From Paraburkholderia flava (GTDB taxonomy: Bacteria > Pseudomonadota > Gammaproteobacteria > Burkholderiales > Burkholderiaceae), in NCBI RefSeq assembly GCF_004359985.1, contig NZ_SMRO01000004.1, positions 62,001-126,000 of the forward strand: DNA of 64,000 nt. The letters run 5' to 3'. Shown in pieces: positions 18,543 through 28,056 of this stretch. Position numbers and translations under genes: made by a program. Position 1 is the first letter of the stretch. Each line of letters opens with the position of its first letter. Under the pieces are notes generated by a model. That model was not told the origin of the DNA. It saw only the letters and a program-made list of their open reading frames with translations, and did not search any database.

Positions 18543-19058
18543 TCAAGCCTTCTCTTCGCAAAAACGGATGCGGTTGCCGAACGGATCGTGAACTTCCATC
18601 ACGTCGCCCCACGGTTCCGTTTCTACGCCGGGACGGCCATAGTTGTACTGCTTGTCCCGCAGTTCGCGATTGAACGCGTGGATGCCGGTCATCGGCACGT
18701 ACACCGTCGAGCCGGGGCATGCATCGCCGTGATGCTCGGACAGATGCAACTGCAATCCTGCGCGCTTCACGCCCATGTAAAGCGGCAGGCCAGGTTCAAA
18801 CCGATGCTCGAACACGACTTCGAAGCCGAGAAAGTCGCAGTAGAACTCGCGGGCTTTGGTCTCGTCGAAAATGCGCAGGATCGGGACGGCTTCCAGGAAG
18901 CGGATCGGTTCGTTCGCGACGGCGGTGCCTTCATCGTCGGAGCCGAAGCCGGCGCTCACCAGTTCCAGTACTGCGGCATCGGATAAATCGGTGCCGTGTT
19001 GAGCGAGCCTCGCACGCAAGCGCGTGGCGATCTCGCGAGCCTGGTCGAGCGTGATCAT
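18543..19058 (-). CDS. VOC/glyoxalase superfamily protein
   Basis: 171-residue protein: an N-terminal helical segment of about 50 residues, then one VOC domain (about 55-170) with FLEAVPILRIFDETKAREFYCDFLGFEV, the GLQLHLSEHHGDA strand and the C-terminal MEVHDPFGNRIRFCE. His and Glu residues in those motifs could bind a divalent metal. The family includes bleomycin-resistance-like and glyoxalase-like proteins; the substrate cannot be told. The start is ATG 19058, five bases after GGAGG; a TTG just before it is less well placed. It converges with the SGNH hydrolase gene. Confidence 0.82.
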   Translation of the reverse strand: MITLDQAREIATRLRARLAQHGTDLSDAAVLELVSAGFGSDDEGTAVANEPIRFLEAVPILRIFDETKAREFYCDFLGFEVVFEHRFEPGLPLYMGVKRAGLQLHLSEHHGDACPGSTVYVPMTGIHAFNRELRDKQYNYGRPGVETEPWGDVMEVHDPFGNRIRFCEEKA

Positions 19059-19201
19059 CAAAACCTCCAGTGCGGGCGATCACATGTTGCCGAAGACAGC
19101 GGCATGCGGTCGCTCGTTCAATCCGGCGAGATTTGAAGTTCGATTCGCCGGTCGTTTAGCGGCGCACGCTTCACGATGCACGCGCGCCGCTCGCTATAAA
19201 A

Positions 19202-20176
19202 CTACGGCAGCAGAACCGTCGACCCGGTCGTGCGCCGCGCTTCCAGATCGATATGCGCCTGCCCGACGTCGGCGAGCGCGTAACGCTGGTTGATGCTCGT
19301 CTTCACCTTGCCCGACGAGATCATCTCGAACAGCTCCGCCGACATCGCGTCGTAGTCGCTGCGTTTAGCGATGTACGAGAACAGCGTCGGTCGCGTGAAG
19401 AACAGCGAGCCGCGACCCGCGAACTCGGATGAATCGATCAGCGGCAGCGGTCCCGACGCATTGCCGAAGCTGACGAACAGCCCAAGCGGCGCGAGACAGT
19501 CGAGCGATGCGGTAAACGTGTCCTTGCCGATCGAGTCGTACACCACCGGCACGCCCGCGCCGTTGGTGATCTCGCGCACGCGCTTCGTGAAGTTGTCGCG
19601 CGTATAGACGATCGGGTAATCGCAGCCGTGCGCCTTCGCGATCTCCGCCTTTTCGTCGGAGCCCACCGTGCCGATCACCGTCGCACCGAGCGCCTTCGCC
19701 CACTGGCATGCGAGCAACCCGACGCCGCCGGCGGCAGCCTGGATCAGGATCGTGTCGCCGGCTTTGACCTGATACGTACGACGCAGCAGGTATTGCACGG
19801 TCAGCCCCTGCAGCATCGCCGAGGCGGCCTGCTCGTAGCTCACGCCATCGGGCAGTTTCACGACGTCCTTCGCGGGCAGCACGCGCTCCTGCGCATACGC
19901 GCCAGGCGGCCGCGCAACGTACGCGATGCGGTCGCCGACCTTCAGGCCGCTCACGCCTCCACCGACTGCCGTCACTTCGCCCGCCGCTTCCATCCCGAGA
20001 CCGCCGGGCAGCGGCAACGGGTACAGCCCCGTGCGGAAATACACGTCGATGAAATTCAGGCCGACTGCATGCTGCTTCACGCGGATCTCGCCGTCGGCCG
20101 GATCGCCGACTTCGACATCGATCCACTTCATCACCTCCGGACCGCCAGTCCGGTCGAATCGGATTGCCTTTGCCAT
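19202..20176 (-). CDS. qor: NADPH:quinone oxidoreductase (zeta-crystallin type)
   Basis: 324-residue MDR-superfamily enzyme without zinc ligands, reducing quinones by one electron with NADPH in the cytoplasm. N-terminal catalytic domain with VGLNFIDVYFRTGLYPLPLP and GMEAAGEV; the cofactor domain has the AAGGVGLLACQWAKALGA motif at about residues 147-164. AAGGAG five bases before ATG 20176 decides the start against a longer frame. It lies 50 bp after mgsA in the same direction. Confidence 0.93.
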   Translation of the reverse strand: MAKAIRFDRTGGPEVMKWIDVEVGDPADGEIRVKQHAVGLNFIDVYFRTGLYPLPLPGGLGMEAAGEVTAVGGGVSGLKVGDRIAYVARPPGAYAQERVLPAKDVVKLPDGVSYEQAASAMLQGLTVQYLLRRTYQVKAGDTILIQAAAGGVGLLACQWAKALGATVIGTVGSDEKAEIAKAHGCDYPIVYTRDNFTKRVREITNGAGVPVVYDSIGKDTFTASLDCLAPLGLFVSFGNASGPLPLIDSSEFAGRGSLFFTRPTLFSYIAKRSDYDAMSAELFEMISSGKVKTSINQRYALADVGQAHIDLEARRTTGSTVLLP

Positions 20177-20226
20177 CTTGACTCCTTGCTGTGCGTTCTG
20201 TGCTTTTGCTGAATTCCGTGCGGCGC

Positions 20227-20619
20227 TCAGGCTTGTTGCTGTCTGACGCGCAGCGTCAATGCATCGAGCAGCATCCGTGCGGTGGAAATGTTGGTCGCGC
20301 ACGGCACGTTGTGGACGTCGCATGCGCGCACCAGCGCGTTGATGTCCGGTTCGTGCGGCTGCGGCGTCATCGGGTCGCGCAGGAAGATCACCATGTCGAC
20401 GTTGCCCTCGGCGAGCTGCGCGCCGATCTGCAAATCGCCGCCGTGCGGACCCGACAGCATCCGCTGCACTTCGAGGCCGTGTGCGGCAGCGATCCGCGAA
20501 CCGGTGGTGCCGGTCGCGACGAGTTCGCAGTGTTTGAGCGTGTCGGCGTATTCGCCGGCGAGCTTCACGATGTCGTCTTTCTTGTGGTCGTGCGCGATCA
20601 GTGCGACGCGTGTGGTCAT
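20227..20619 (-). CDS. mgsA: Methylglyoxal synthase
   Basis: 130-residue enzyme that converts dihydroxyacetone phosphate to methylglyoxal and phosphate, relieving phosphosugar stress. It begins [12 protein letters not shown], contains the phosphate-binding GTTGSRI motif, the catalytic-Asp stretch [14 protein letters not shown] and the [15 protein letters not shown] motif. Length is slightly below E. coli MgsA (152). It lies between an SDR gene and qor on the same strand with gaps of 45 and 50 bp, consistent with a three-gene unit, and the downstream reductase may help handle reactive carbonyls (inference). Confidence 0.95.
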   Translation of the reverse strand: MTTRVALIAHDHKKDDIVKLAGEYADTLKHCELVATGTTGSRIAAAHGLEVQRMLSGPHGGDLQIGAQLAEGNVDMVIFLRDPMTPQPHEPDINALVRACDVHNVPCATNISTARMLLDALTLRVRQQQA

Positions 20620-20664
20620 GGTTGTCTCTGATTTATATGGTTGGTCGGTTGCAATACGCCCGGC

Positions 20665-21444
20665 TCAAAACGTCCCCGGAAAAGCCCCACCATCGATCAA
20701 CCAGTTCTGCCCGGTGATATATCCACCATGCACGCTGCACAGAAACGCGCACGCGCGGCCGAACTCGTCGCGGTTGCCGAAGCGGCCTGCGGGAATCGAT
20801 GCCATCCGCTGCTTGCGCGCTTCGTCGATCGATACGTTCTGCGCCTTCGCCTGCGCGGCGATCGTGCCGACGATGCGATCGGTATCGAACACGCCGGGCA
20901 ACAGGTTGTTGATCGTCACGCCCTGCCCCGCGACCTTGCGCGCGACGCCCGCGACGAAGCCGGTCAACCCGGAGCGCGCGCCGTTCGACAAACCCAGCAC
21001 ATCGATCGGCGCCTTCACCGACGAACTCGTGATGTTGACGATGCGCCCGAAACCGCGCGCGATCATCCCGTCGATCGTCGCCTGGATCAGCGCGATCGGC
21101 GTCAGCATGTTCGCTTCGAGCGCGCGCAGCCAGTCGTCGTGCGTGAACGTGCGGAAGTCGCCGGGCGGCGGACCGCCCGCATTGTTGACGAGGATGTCCG
21201 GCTGCGGACACGCGGCCAGCGCGGCCGCGCGACCTTCCGGCGTGGTGATGTCGCACGCGACCGTCTTCACGTCGACGCCCGTTTGCGCGCGGATGCCGGC
21301 GGCGGTGGCCTCGAGCGTTTCCGCGGTGCGCGCGACGATCGCGAGATTCACGCCCTCGGCGGCGAGCGCCTCCGCGCAGCCGCGCCCGAGACCCTTGCTC
21401 GCCGCGCAGACGAGCGCGGTCCGTCCTGCGATTCCCATGTCCAT
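20665..21444 (-). CDS. SDR family oxidoreductase lacking the catalytic Tyr
   Basis: 259-residue Rossmann-fold short-chain dehydrogenase/reductase. The cofactor motif is altered (CAASKGLGRGCA at about 13-24), NNAGG is present, and the active-site Ser is in NITSSS. Where most SDRs have Tyr-x3-Lys the protein reads LSNGARSG, so the Tyr and Lys are replaced (Ser-x3-Arg). This matches the BKR-like subgroup of SDRs known to deviate from the catalytic tetrad. Substrate and even activity are uncertain. GAGG precedes the ATG. Confidence 0.88.
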   Translation of the reverse strand: MDMGIAGRTALVCAASKGLGRGCAEALAAEGVNLAIVARTAETLEATAAGIRAQTGVDVKTVACDITTPEGRAAALAACPQPDILVNNAGGPPPGDFRTFTHDDWLRALEANMLTPIALIQATIDGMIARGFGRIVNITSSSVKAPIDVLGLSNGARSGLTGFVAGVARKVAGQGVTINNLLPGVFDTDRIVGTIAAQAKAQNVSIDEARKQRMASIPAGRFGNRDEFGRACAFLCSVHGGYITGQNWLIDGGAFPGTF

Positions 21445-21751
21445 GTGTGTGTCCTCAGTCCCCAGGTGAAATTTCCCTCGATTCTAGAAGAATCGCCGCC
21501 ACGGCGCGCGCGGCATCGCGGATCGAACGGCATCGCACCCATGATGGACTGGACCGATCGTCACGACCACCCGGCCGAACGGATGGCCGAACAGCCGAGG
21601 CAATCTCTGGTAGCTTCCGCCGGGACTTTCGGTAAACTTGCAGTCGTGGTTCGCCTCGCGGTGCCACGGCGCCCTGTCTGCCGGGTGCCGCCCCGCCCGC
21701 CGTACCCGCGTTCTTAAGCCCGCCACCCTTCGTACCGCTTGCGCTCACGCC
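21445..21751. other. Divergent intergenic region, SDR / upp
   Basis: 307 bp between divergent genes. No gene, tRNA or strong hairpin seen. A TAAACT hexamer on the plus strand near 21633 could be a -10 for upp but has no good -35. Confidence 0.4.
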
Positions 21752-22402
21752 ATGACACAGGACAGCCGTTTCCCCAATCTTTTCATCCTCGATCACCCGC
21801 TGATCCAGCACAAGCTGTCGCACATGCGCGACCGGGACACGTCGACGCGCACGTTCCGCGAACTGCTGCGCGAGATCACGCTGCTGATGGGCTACGAGAT
21901 CACCCGCAATCTGCCGATGACGACGCGTCGCGTGTCCACCCCGCTCGTCGAGATGGACGCGCCGGTGATCGCCGGCAAGAAGCTCGCGATCGTGCCGGTG
22001 CTGCGCGCGGGCGTCGGGATGTCGGACGGGCTGCTCGAACTGATTCCGTCGGCGCGCGTCGGCCACATCGGCGTGTATCGCGCGGCGGATCACCGGCCGG
22101 TCGAATATCTCGTGCGGCTGCCGGATCTGGAAGACCGCATCTTCATCCTGTGCGATCCGATGGTCGCGACCGGCTATTCGGCCGCCCACGCAGTCGATGT
22201 GCTGAAGCGGCGCGGTGTGCCCGGTTCGAGCATCATGTTCCTCGCGCTCGTCGCCGCGCCCGAAGGCGTCCAGGTGTTCCAGGACGCGCATCCGGATGTG
22301 AAGCTGTACGTCGCGTCGCTCGATTCGCACCTGGACGGGCACGCGTACATCGTGCCGGGTCTCGGCGATGCCGGCGACCGGTTGTTCGGTACGAAGAACT
22401 GA
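21752..22402 (+). CDS. upp: Uracil phosphoribosyltransferase
   Basis: 216-residue salvage enzyme making UMP from uracil and PRPP. It begins [19 protein letters not shown], has MRRVSTP-like and [18 protein letters not shown] blocks, the PRPP-binding motif [18 protein letters not shown] (about residues 131-148) and the uracil-binding [12 protein letters not shown] at the C-terminus. The frame stays open upstream, but ATG 21752 matches the family start. Confidence 0.96.
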   Translation: MTQDSRFPNLFILDHPLIQHKLSHMRDRDTSTRTFRELLREITLLMGYEITRNLPMTTRRVSTPLVEMDAPVIAGKKLAIVPVLRAGVGMSDGLLELIPSARVGHIGVYRAADHRPVEYLVRLPDLEDRIFILCDPMVATGYSAAHAVDVLKRRGVPGSSIMFLALVAAPEGVQVFQDAHPDVKLYVASLDSHLDGHAYIVPGLGDAGDRLFGTKN

Positions 22403-22915
22403 ACGCGGGCGCGCGGGCCTCGCGCGGATCTGCTCGCTGCGCTCAATCGCCCGCTGCGCGGTGCATTCCGGCGCACGACAAAGCCACGTCGAGCCAGGCG
22501 GAAAGCGGCAGCATGATAAAATTCGCATCCCGTTCGTCGAGCGGCTGGCCGGGCAGCGGTACGTACCGGAACGGCGTGGCAAGCACGGCAATTGCGCAGT
22601 GAAGAAGCGGTAGATGCGCGGCAGGTGGGTGGCAAGCGGGTAGCAAGCGGGTGGCAAGTCCGTAGCAGAGGCGTGGTCGGTGCCCGGCAACAGCGCGGCA
22701 ATGACGGCGCAGGCTGTGGGCATAGGCACCGCACCAGCGCCGCGCGCACCTCGCACATGCCAGGCTCTGTCTTGCAAGGTCCGCGTCCGCGCTGCCCAGG
22801 CATGCGCCACACGCTCGCAACGGACGGCCATCGAGGCGCGTCACCGCAAGCGCCCGACATCGCAACGACAATTGCACTATGTGTGCGCCCCGAGGCGCAT
22901 GCGCTGGAGAAAGGT
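22403..22915. other. Long intergenic region upp-yebC
   Basis: 513 bp without a supported gene. It contains an imperfect 11-bp tandem repeat (22628-22671). Long frames exist on both strands but have shadow-like composition and no recognisable domains or ribosome-binding sites. Confidence 0.5.
22628..22671. repeat. Four tandem 11-bp units
   Basis: Units GGTGGCAAGCG, GGTAGCAAGCG, GGTGGCAAGTC and CGTAGCAGAGG follow one another without gaps; the first two differ by one base and the last is degenerate. The 11-bp period is close to one DNA turn. Located 245 bp before yebC. Confidence 0.75.
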
Positions 22916-23644
22916 ATGGCAGGTCATTCGAAGTGGGCCAACATCAAGCATAAGAAGGCCGCGACCGACGCGAAGCGCGGCAAGATCTGGACACGGCTCA
23001 TCAAGGAAATTCAGGTTGCGGCCCGCATGGGCGGAGGCGAAGTCGATACGAACCCGCGTCTGCGGCTCGCTATCGAAAAGGCGTACGACGCCAACATGCC
23101 GAAGGACAACATCAACCGCGCGATCCAGCGCGGCACGGGCGGCGTCGACGGCGCGAACTACGAGGAAATCCGCTACGAAGGCTACGGCATCGGCGGTGCA
23201 GCGATCATCGTCGACACGATGACCGACAACCGCATCCGCACCGTCGCGGAAGTGCGTCACGCGTTCTCGAAGAACGGCGGCAACATGGGCACGGACGGTT
23301 CGGTGTCGTTCATGTTCGATCACGTCGGCCAGTTCCTGTTCGCGCCGGGCACGCCGGAAGACAAGCTGATGGACGCGGCGCTCGAAGCCGGTGCCGAAGA
23401 CGTCGTGACGAACGACGACGGCAGCATCGAGGTCACCTGCCCCGCCAACGATTTCCCGAAGGTGAAGAGCGCGCTCGAAGCCGCCGGCTTCAAGGCCGAA
23501 ATGGCCGAAGTGACGATGAAGCCGCAGACGGAAGTCGAGTTCACCGGCGACGATGCAGTGAAGATGCAGAAGCTGCTCGACGCACTCGAAAATCTCGACG
23601 ACGTTCAGGAAGTCTATACAAACGCGGCGATCGCGGACGAATGA
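22916..23644 (+). CDS. yebC: YebC/PmpR family DNA-binding regulator
   Basis: 242-residue protein of the YebC/PmpR (TACO1) family, linked to transcription control and, more recently, to translation of difficult motifs. Begins with [22 protein letters not shown] and shows the conserved [18 protein letters not shown] and [17 protein letters not shown] blocks. The frame continues upstream for 100 codons, but AAAGG before ATG 22916 and the universal N-terminus decide the start. A terminator follows at once. Confidence 0.95.
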   Translation: MAGHSKWANIKHKKAATDAKRGKIWTRLIKEIQVAARMGGGEVDTNPRLRLAIEKAYDANMPKDNINRAIQRGTGGVDGANYEEIRYEGYGIGGAAIIVDTMTDNRIRTVAEVRHAFSKNGGNMGTDGSVSFMFDHVGQFLFAPGTPEDKLMDAALEAGAEDVVTNDDGSIEVTCPANDFPKVKSALEAAGFKAEMAEVTMKPQTEVEFTGDDAVKMQKLLDALENLDDVQEVYTNAAIADE

Positions 23645-23679
23645 GCGCGGCGCGGCCATCGTGCCGCGCTGTGCCTTTT
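23644..23679 (+). terminator. Terminator after yebC
   Basis: An 8-bp GC stem (23644-23651 with 23663-23670) is followed after 5 bases by four T (23676-23679). It overlaps the last base of the yebC stop codon. Confidence 0.6.
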
Positions 23680-23716
23680 CGCGCGGGCCGGGTCGATGGA
23701 CTCAGGACTCGATGAG

Positions 23717-23804
23717 GAGCCCGTCAAAAGGCTCACCGTTCGCACTACGCGAACCTTGCGGATATTCGCGGCCGGCGCCCTTGCGCCGGCCGTTCACTGT
23801 TTTT
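23717..23804 (+). promoter_or_regulatory. Structured purD leader with terminator (possible attenuator)
   Basis: Three stem-loops precede purD: a 5-bp stem (23717-23721 with 23730-23734), a 6-bp stem (23738-23743 with 23749-23754), and a perfect 10-bp stem (23769-23778 with 23783-23792) followed by TTCACTGTTTTT ending at 23804. The last looks like an intrinsic terminator yet ends only 17 bp before the purD ATG. Bases 23748-23753 can instead pair with 23765-23770, which disrupts both the second stem and the foot of the terminator. The layout suggests regulated termination. Ligand or protein unknown. Confidence 0.5.
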
Positions 23805-23821
23805 AGCCTTCGGGGAATCAC

Positions 23822-25099
23822 ATGAAGTTACTCGTCGTCGGGTCCGGCGGTCGCGAACATGCGCTCGCATGGAAGCTCGCTCAATCGCCGCGCGTGCAGC
23901 TCGTCTACGTCGCGCCCGGCAACGGCGGCACGGCGCACGACGACCGGCTGCGCAACGTCGACATCACCGAGCCGGCCGCGCTCGCGGATTTCGTCGAGAA
24001 GGAACAGATCGCGTTCACGCTGGTCGGGCCCGAAGGCCCGCTCGCGGACGGCATCGTCAACCTGTTCCGTTCGCGCGGTCTGAAAATTTTCGGGCCGACG
24101 AAGGAAGCCGCGCAGCTCGAAAGCTCGAAGGATTTCGCGAAGGCCTTCATGAAGCGCCACGCGATCCCGACCGCCGAATACGAAACCTTCACCGACCCCG
24201 CCGCTGCGCACGCGTATCTCGATACGAAGGGCGCGCCGATCGTCGTGAAGGCCGACGGCCTCGCTGCGGGCAAGGGCGTGGTGGTTGCGCTGACGATCGA
24301 CGAAGCGCATGAAGCCGTCGACTCGATGCTGTCCGGCAACAAGCTCGGCGATGCGGGCGCGCGCGTCGTGATCGAAGAGTTTCTCGCGGGCGAGGAAGCG
24401 AGCTTCATCGTGATGGTCGACGGCATGCACGTGCTGGCGCTCGCGTCGAGCCAGGACCACAAGCGTCTGCTCGATGGCGACCGGGGGCCGAATACCGGCG
24501 GCATGGGCGCGTACTCGCCCGCGCCGATCGTCACGCCGCAACTGCACGCGCGCGTGATGCGCGAAATCATCCTGCCGACCGTGCGTGGAATGGAAAACGA
24601 AGGCGTGCGCTTCACCGGCTTCCTGTACGCCGGCCTGATGATCGACGCGCAAGGCAACCCGAAGACGCTCGAATTCAACTGCCGGATGGGCGACCCCGAA
24701 ACGCAACCGATCATGGCGCGTCTGAAGGGCGACTTCTCGAAGGTCGTCGAGCAGGCGATCGCCGGCACGCTCGATACCGTCGAACTCGACTGGGATCGCC
24801 GCACCGCGCTCGGCGTCGTGCTCGCCGCACACAACTATCCGGAGACGCCGCGCAAGGGCGACCGCATCAGCGACATCCCCGCCGCCACCGACGAATCCGT
24901 GACCTTCCATGCGGGCACGACGCTCGCGGACGGCAAGCTCGTTACGTCGGGTGGCCGGGTGCTGTGCGTGGTCGGTCTGGCCGATTCGGTGCGCAGCGCG
25001 CAGTCGGTCGCGTACGAAACGATCAACCAGATCTCGTTCGACGGCATGCAGTATCGCCGCGACATCGGCCATCGCGCGGTCAACCGCAAGCACGGCTGA
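23822..25099 (+). CDS. purD: Phosphoribosylamine-glycine ligase
   Basis: 425-residue GAR synthetase, second step of purine synthesis: phosphoribosylamine + glycine + ATP. N-terminal MKLLVVGSGGREHALAWKL, ATP-grasp core with KADGLAAGKGVVVA (about residues 143-156), the signature DHKRLLDGDRGPNTGGMGA, and metal-binding EFNCRMGDPETQ. GGGGA lies six bases before the ATG. It heads a run of housekeeping genes (hemF to rng) though a 160-bp gap follows. Confidence 0.97.
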   Translation: MKLLVVGSGGREHALAWKLAQSPRVQLVYVAPGNGGTAHDDRLRNVDITEPAALADFVEKEQIAFTLVGPEGPLADGIVNLFRSRGLKIFGPTKEAAQLESSKDFAKAFMKRHAIPTAEYETFTDPAAAHAYLDTKGAPIVVKADGLAAGKGVVVALTIDEAHEAVDSMLSGNKLGDAGARVVIEEFLAGEEASFIVMVDGMHVLALASSQDHKRLLDGDRGPNTGGMGAYSPAPIVTPQLHARVMREIILPTVRGMENEGVRFTGFLYAGLMIDAQGNPKTLEFNCRMGDPETQPIMARLKGDFSKVVEQAIAGTLDTVELDWDRRTALGVVLAAHNYPETPRKGDRISDIPAATDESVTFHAGTTLADGKLVTSGGRVLCVVGLADSVRSAQSVAYETINQISFDGMQYRRDIGHRAVNRKHG

Positions 25100-25259
25100 T
25101 GCGGACAGCGACAGCGCGTCACGGCGCCCTGCGATATCGCGGGCGCTACACTGCGGGTTGTGATGTACGTGACGCGCGCGCGGGAGGCCACCCCGCGCAC
25201 GCTTTCGTGAACCCGCGGCCCCCACAGGCACGCCGCCCAGCCTCAGCCGTCTCGCATTC

Positions 25260-26183
25260 ATGACCGATCCGACCTACAACGTTCAGGCCGTCCGCAGCTG
25301 GCTCCAGCAGTTGCAGACCCACATCGCCGACACGCTCGGCGCGTTCGACGGCCAGGCCTTCGCCACCGACGCATGGCAGCGCGCGCCCGGCGAGAAGCTG
25401 CGCGGCGGCGGCTGCACGCGCATCCTCGAAGGCGGTTCGTTCTTCGAACGCGCGGGCATCGGCCTGTCGGACGTTGCCGGCGATGCGCTGCCCGCATCGG
25501 CGAGCGCGGCGCGTCCGCAGCTCGCAGGCCGCGCGTTCGAAGCGATGGGTGTGTCGCTCGTGCTGCATCCGCACAATCCGCACTGCCCGACCGTGCACAT
25601 GAACGTGCGTCTGCTGATGGCAACCAAGCCTGGCGAAGCGCCGATCTTCTGGTTCGGCGGCGGCATGGACCTGACGCCGTACTACGGCTACGAGGAAGAC
25701 GCGCAGCATTTTCATCGCACGTGCCGCGACGCGCTGCAGCCGTTCGGCGCGGACCTGTACCCGAGCTTCAAGCGCTGGTGCGACGAATACTTCTTCCTCA
25801 AGCATCGCAATGAGACACGCGGTGTCGGCGGGATTTTCTTCGACGATTTTTCTGCGCCGGGCTTCGAGCGTTCGTTCGAGATGGTGCGCAGCGTCGGCGA
25901 CGCGTTTTTAAATGCGTACATGCCGATCGTCGAGCGCCGTCGCGATATGCCGTACAGCCAGGCTGAGCGCGATTTCCAGGCGTACCGGCGCGGCCGTTAC
26001 GTCGAGTTCAATCTGGTCTTCGACCGTGGCACACTGTTCGGGCTGCAAAGCGGTGGGCGTACCGAATCGATCCTGATGTCGATGCCGCCCGTCGCCAACT
26101 GGCGCTACAACTGGCATCCTGAGCCCGGAACACCCGAAGCGCGCCTCGCAAGCGACTTCCTCGTGCCGCGCGAGTGGGTGTGA
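25260..26183 (+). CDS. hemF: Oxygen-dependent coproporphyrinogen III oxidase
   Basis: 307-residue aerobic haem biosynthesis enzyme converting coproporphyrinogen III to protoporphyrinogen IX with O2. Conserved blocks are [62 protein letters not shown] and the C-terminal [22 protein letters not shown]. Length equals the family norm (about 300). The ATG at 25260 gives the usual short N-terminus. Confidence 0.97.
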   Translation: MTDPTYNVQAVRSWLQQLQTHIADTLGAFDGQAFATDAWQRAPGEKLRGGGCTRILEGGSFFERAGIGLSDVAGDALPASASAARPQLAGRAFEAMGVSLVLHPHNPHCPTVHMNVRLLMATKPGEAPIFWFGGGMDLTPYYGYEEDAQHFHRTCRDALQPFGADLYPSFKRWCDEYFFLKHRNETRGVGGIFFDDFSAPGFERSFEMVRSVGDAFLNAYMPIVERRRDMPYSQAERDFQAYRRGRYVEFNLVFDRGTLFGLQSGGRTESILMSMPPVANWRYNWHPEPGTPEARLASDFLVPREWV

Positions 26184-26283
26184 TGGCGGCCGCCGCGACC
26201 GGCCTCACGTCAGGGCTTCGGGTACACGCATTGTCACGACAAGGGATCACGCTCTGAATCCGCCCGCTCATTCCGCGGCTCAG

Positions 26284-26991
26284 TTGTCCACTGGGCTTGC
26301 CGTCCTGCCCCGCCGCGTCGGTCTGCTCGGCGGCACGTTCGATCCGGTCCACGACGGCCATCTCGCGCTCGCGCGGCGTTTCGCCGACGTGCTGCGGCTG
26401 ACCGAACTGGTGCTGCTACCCGCCGGCCAGCCGTGGCAAAAGAGCGACGTCACGGAGGCACGGCATCGGCTCGCGATGACGCGCGCCGCCGCCGATACGC
26501 TCGCGATCCCCGGCGTGACCGTGCGCGTCGCGACCGATGAAATCGAACACGACGGTCCCACGTATACTGTCGAAACACTCGCGCGCTGGCGCGAACGCGA
26601 GGGGCCGGACACGTCGCTTGCACTGCTGATCGGCGCGGACCAGCTGGTCAAGCTCGACACGTGGCGCGACTGGCGCTGCCTGTTCGACTTCGCGCACGTG
26701 TGCGCGTCGACGCGTCCGGGTTTCGATCTGACGACGCTACCGCCTGCGGTCGCGGCCGAAGTCGCCGCGCGCGCCGCGGCACCCGAAGTACTGCAGGCCA
26801 CGCAGAGCGGTCATCTGCTGATCGACACGACGCTTGCGTTCGACGTGTCGGCGACCGAAATACGCACGCATCTGCGGGAACGCGTCGCGCATCACGCGCG
26901 TCGTGCCGCCGACGAAACCAGTCCGCCCGCGAGCCACGTTCCCGCCGCCGTGTGGGACTACATCCTTCAACATCATCTGTATCACCAGTAA
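26284..26991 (+). CDS. nadD: Nicotinate-nucleotide adenylyltransferase
   Basis: 235-residue enzyme forming deamido-NAD from NaMN and ATP. The nucleotidyltransferase motif [18 protein letters not shown] lies at about residues 16-33 and the second motif [13 protein letters not shown] near the C-terminus (ISSTxIR equivalent). No ATG or GTG precedes the first motif in frame; the only usual start is TTG at 26284, with no good Shine-Dalgarno, so the start is uncertain. rsfS follows after four bases, as in many proteobacteria. Confidence 0.93.
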   Translation: MSTGLAVLPRRVGLLGGTFDPVHDGHLALARRFADVLRLTELVLLPAGQPWQKSDVTEARHRLAMTRAAADTLAIPGVTVRVATDEIEHDGPTYTVETLARWREREGPDTSLALLIGADQLVKLDTWRDWRCLFDFAHVCASTRPGFDLTTLPPAVAAEVAARAAAPEVLQATQSGHLLIDTTLAFDVSATEIRTHLRERVAHHARRAADETSPPASHVPAAVWDYILQHHLYHQ

Positions 26992-26995
26992 AAAC

Positions 26996-27457
26996 ATGGA
27001 CATTCGCAAACTGCAACGCACGATCGTCGACGCGCTCGAGGACGTCAAAGCCCAGGACATCCGGGTCTTCAACACGAGCCACCTGACCTCGCTGTTCGAT
27101 CGCGTGATCGTCGCGAGCGGCACGTCGAACCGGCAGACCAAGGCACTCGCCTCGAGCGTGCGCGAGAAGGTCAAGGAAGCCGGCGGCGACGTCATCAGCA
27201 CCGAGGGCGAGGACATCGGCGAATGGGTGCTGGTCGACTGCGGCGACGCGGTCGTGCACATCATGCAACCGGCGCTGCGCCAGTACTACAACCTCGAAGA
27301 GATCTGGGGTGACAAGCCGGTGCGGATCAAGCTCGCGAGCCCGAACCCGTTCGGCGGCGCACGCGCCAGCGAACCACTCGACGACGACGAGGAAGACGAA
27401 GCACCCGCCCCCGCTGTCAAGCGCCCCGCTCGCAAGACACCGGCACGGCGCAGCTAA
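26996..27457 (+). CDS. rsfS: Ribosome silencing factor RsfS
   Basis: 153-residue member of the Iojap family that binds L14 on the 50S subunit and blocks subunit joining under starvation. The core (1-115) has LEDVKAQDIRVFNTSHLTSLFD, ASGTSNRQTKALASSV and GDAVVHIMQPALRQYYNLEEIW. A C-terminal extension of about 35 residues changes from acidic (LDDDEEDEA) to basic and proline-rich. ATG 26996 is chosen over a longer frame because it matches the family start and follows nadD by four bases. Confidence 0.95.
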   Translation: MDIRKLQRTIVDALEDVKAQDIRVFNTSHLTSLFDRVIVASGTSNRQTKALASSVREKVKEAGGDVISTEGEDIGEWVLVDCGDAVVHIMQPALRQYYNLEEIWGDKPVRIKLASPNPFGGARASEPLDDDEEDEAPAPAVKRPARKTPARRS

Positions 27458-27502
27458 CGCGTTGCACACCGGTCGTCTTCGTCGCATCGGTCGCCGCTCG
27501 TC

Positions 27503-27973
27503 ATGAAACTGCATATCGTCGCCGTCGGGCACAAGATGCCGGACTGGATCGCCTCGGGTTTCGACGAGTACGCGAAACGGATGCCGCCCGAACTGCGCAT
27601 CGAACTGCGCGAACTGAAGCCCGAGCAACGCTCGTCGGGCCGTTCCGCCGAGAGCGTGATGGCCGCCGAAAAACAGCGCATCGAAGCCGCGCTGCCGAAG
27701 CAGGCGCGCATCGTCGCGCTCGATGAACGCGGCAAGGACTGGACCACGATGCAGCTTGCCGCCGCGTTGCCCGACTGGCAGCAGGACGGACGCGACGTCG
27801 TGTTTCTGATCGGTGGCGCGGATGGGCTCGATCCAGAACTGAAGTCGCGCGCGGACACTCTGCTGCGGCTCTCCAGCCTCACACTGCCGCACGCAATGGT
27901 GCGCGTGCTGCTCGCCGAACAGCTGTACCGCGCGTGGACCATCACGCAGAATCATCCGTATCATCGCGCGTAG
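27503..27973 (+). CDS. rlmH: 23S rRNA pseudouridine(1915) N3-methyltransferase RlmH
   Basis: 156-residue SPOUT methyltransferase that modifies the 70S ribosome in the decoding-centre helix 69. [16 protein letters not shown] at the start, [17 protein letters not shown] in the middle, and the SAM-binding knot [14 protein letters not shown] plus [21 protein letters not shown] and the C-terminal NHPYHR motif. Family length is 155-156, so the start is secure. Conserved neighbour of rsfS. Confidence 0.97.
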   Translation: MKLHIVAVGHKMPDWIASGFDEYAKRMPPELRIELRELKPEQRSSGRSAESVMAAEKQRIEAALPKQARIVALDERGKDWTTMQLAAALPDWQQDGRDVVFLIGGADGLDPELKSRADTLLRLSSLTLPHAMVRVLLAEQLYRAWTITQNHPYHRA

Positions 27974-28056
27974 CGCATCAGCGGTCCTCGTTTCATTCGC
28001 CTGTGTACGTTGTGGCGCGTCGGGTTCGCGCCGCACCTCCCCCGGAAGTCTTCCTT

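Noticed and set aside
22443..22877. Minus-strand open frame in the upp-yebC gap
   Set aside because: Cys/Arg/Pro-rich, no ribosome-binding site, and partly made by the 11-bp repeat; not supported as a gene.
23660..23821. ZTP (pfl) or glycine riboswitch before purD
   Set aside because: The conserved sequence blocks of those classes are not present; only generic hairpins and a terminator were seen.
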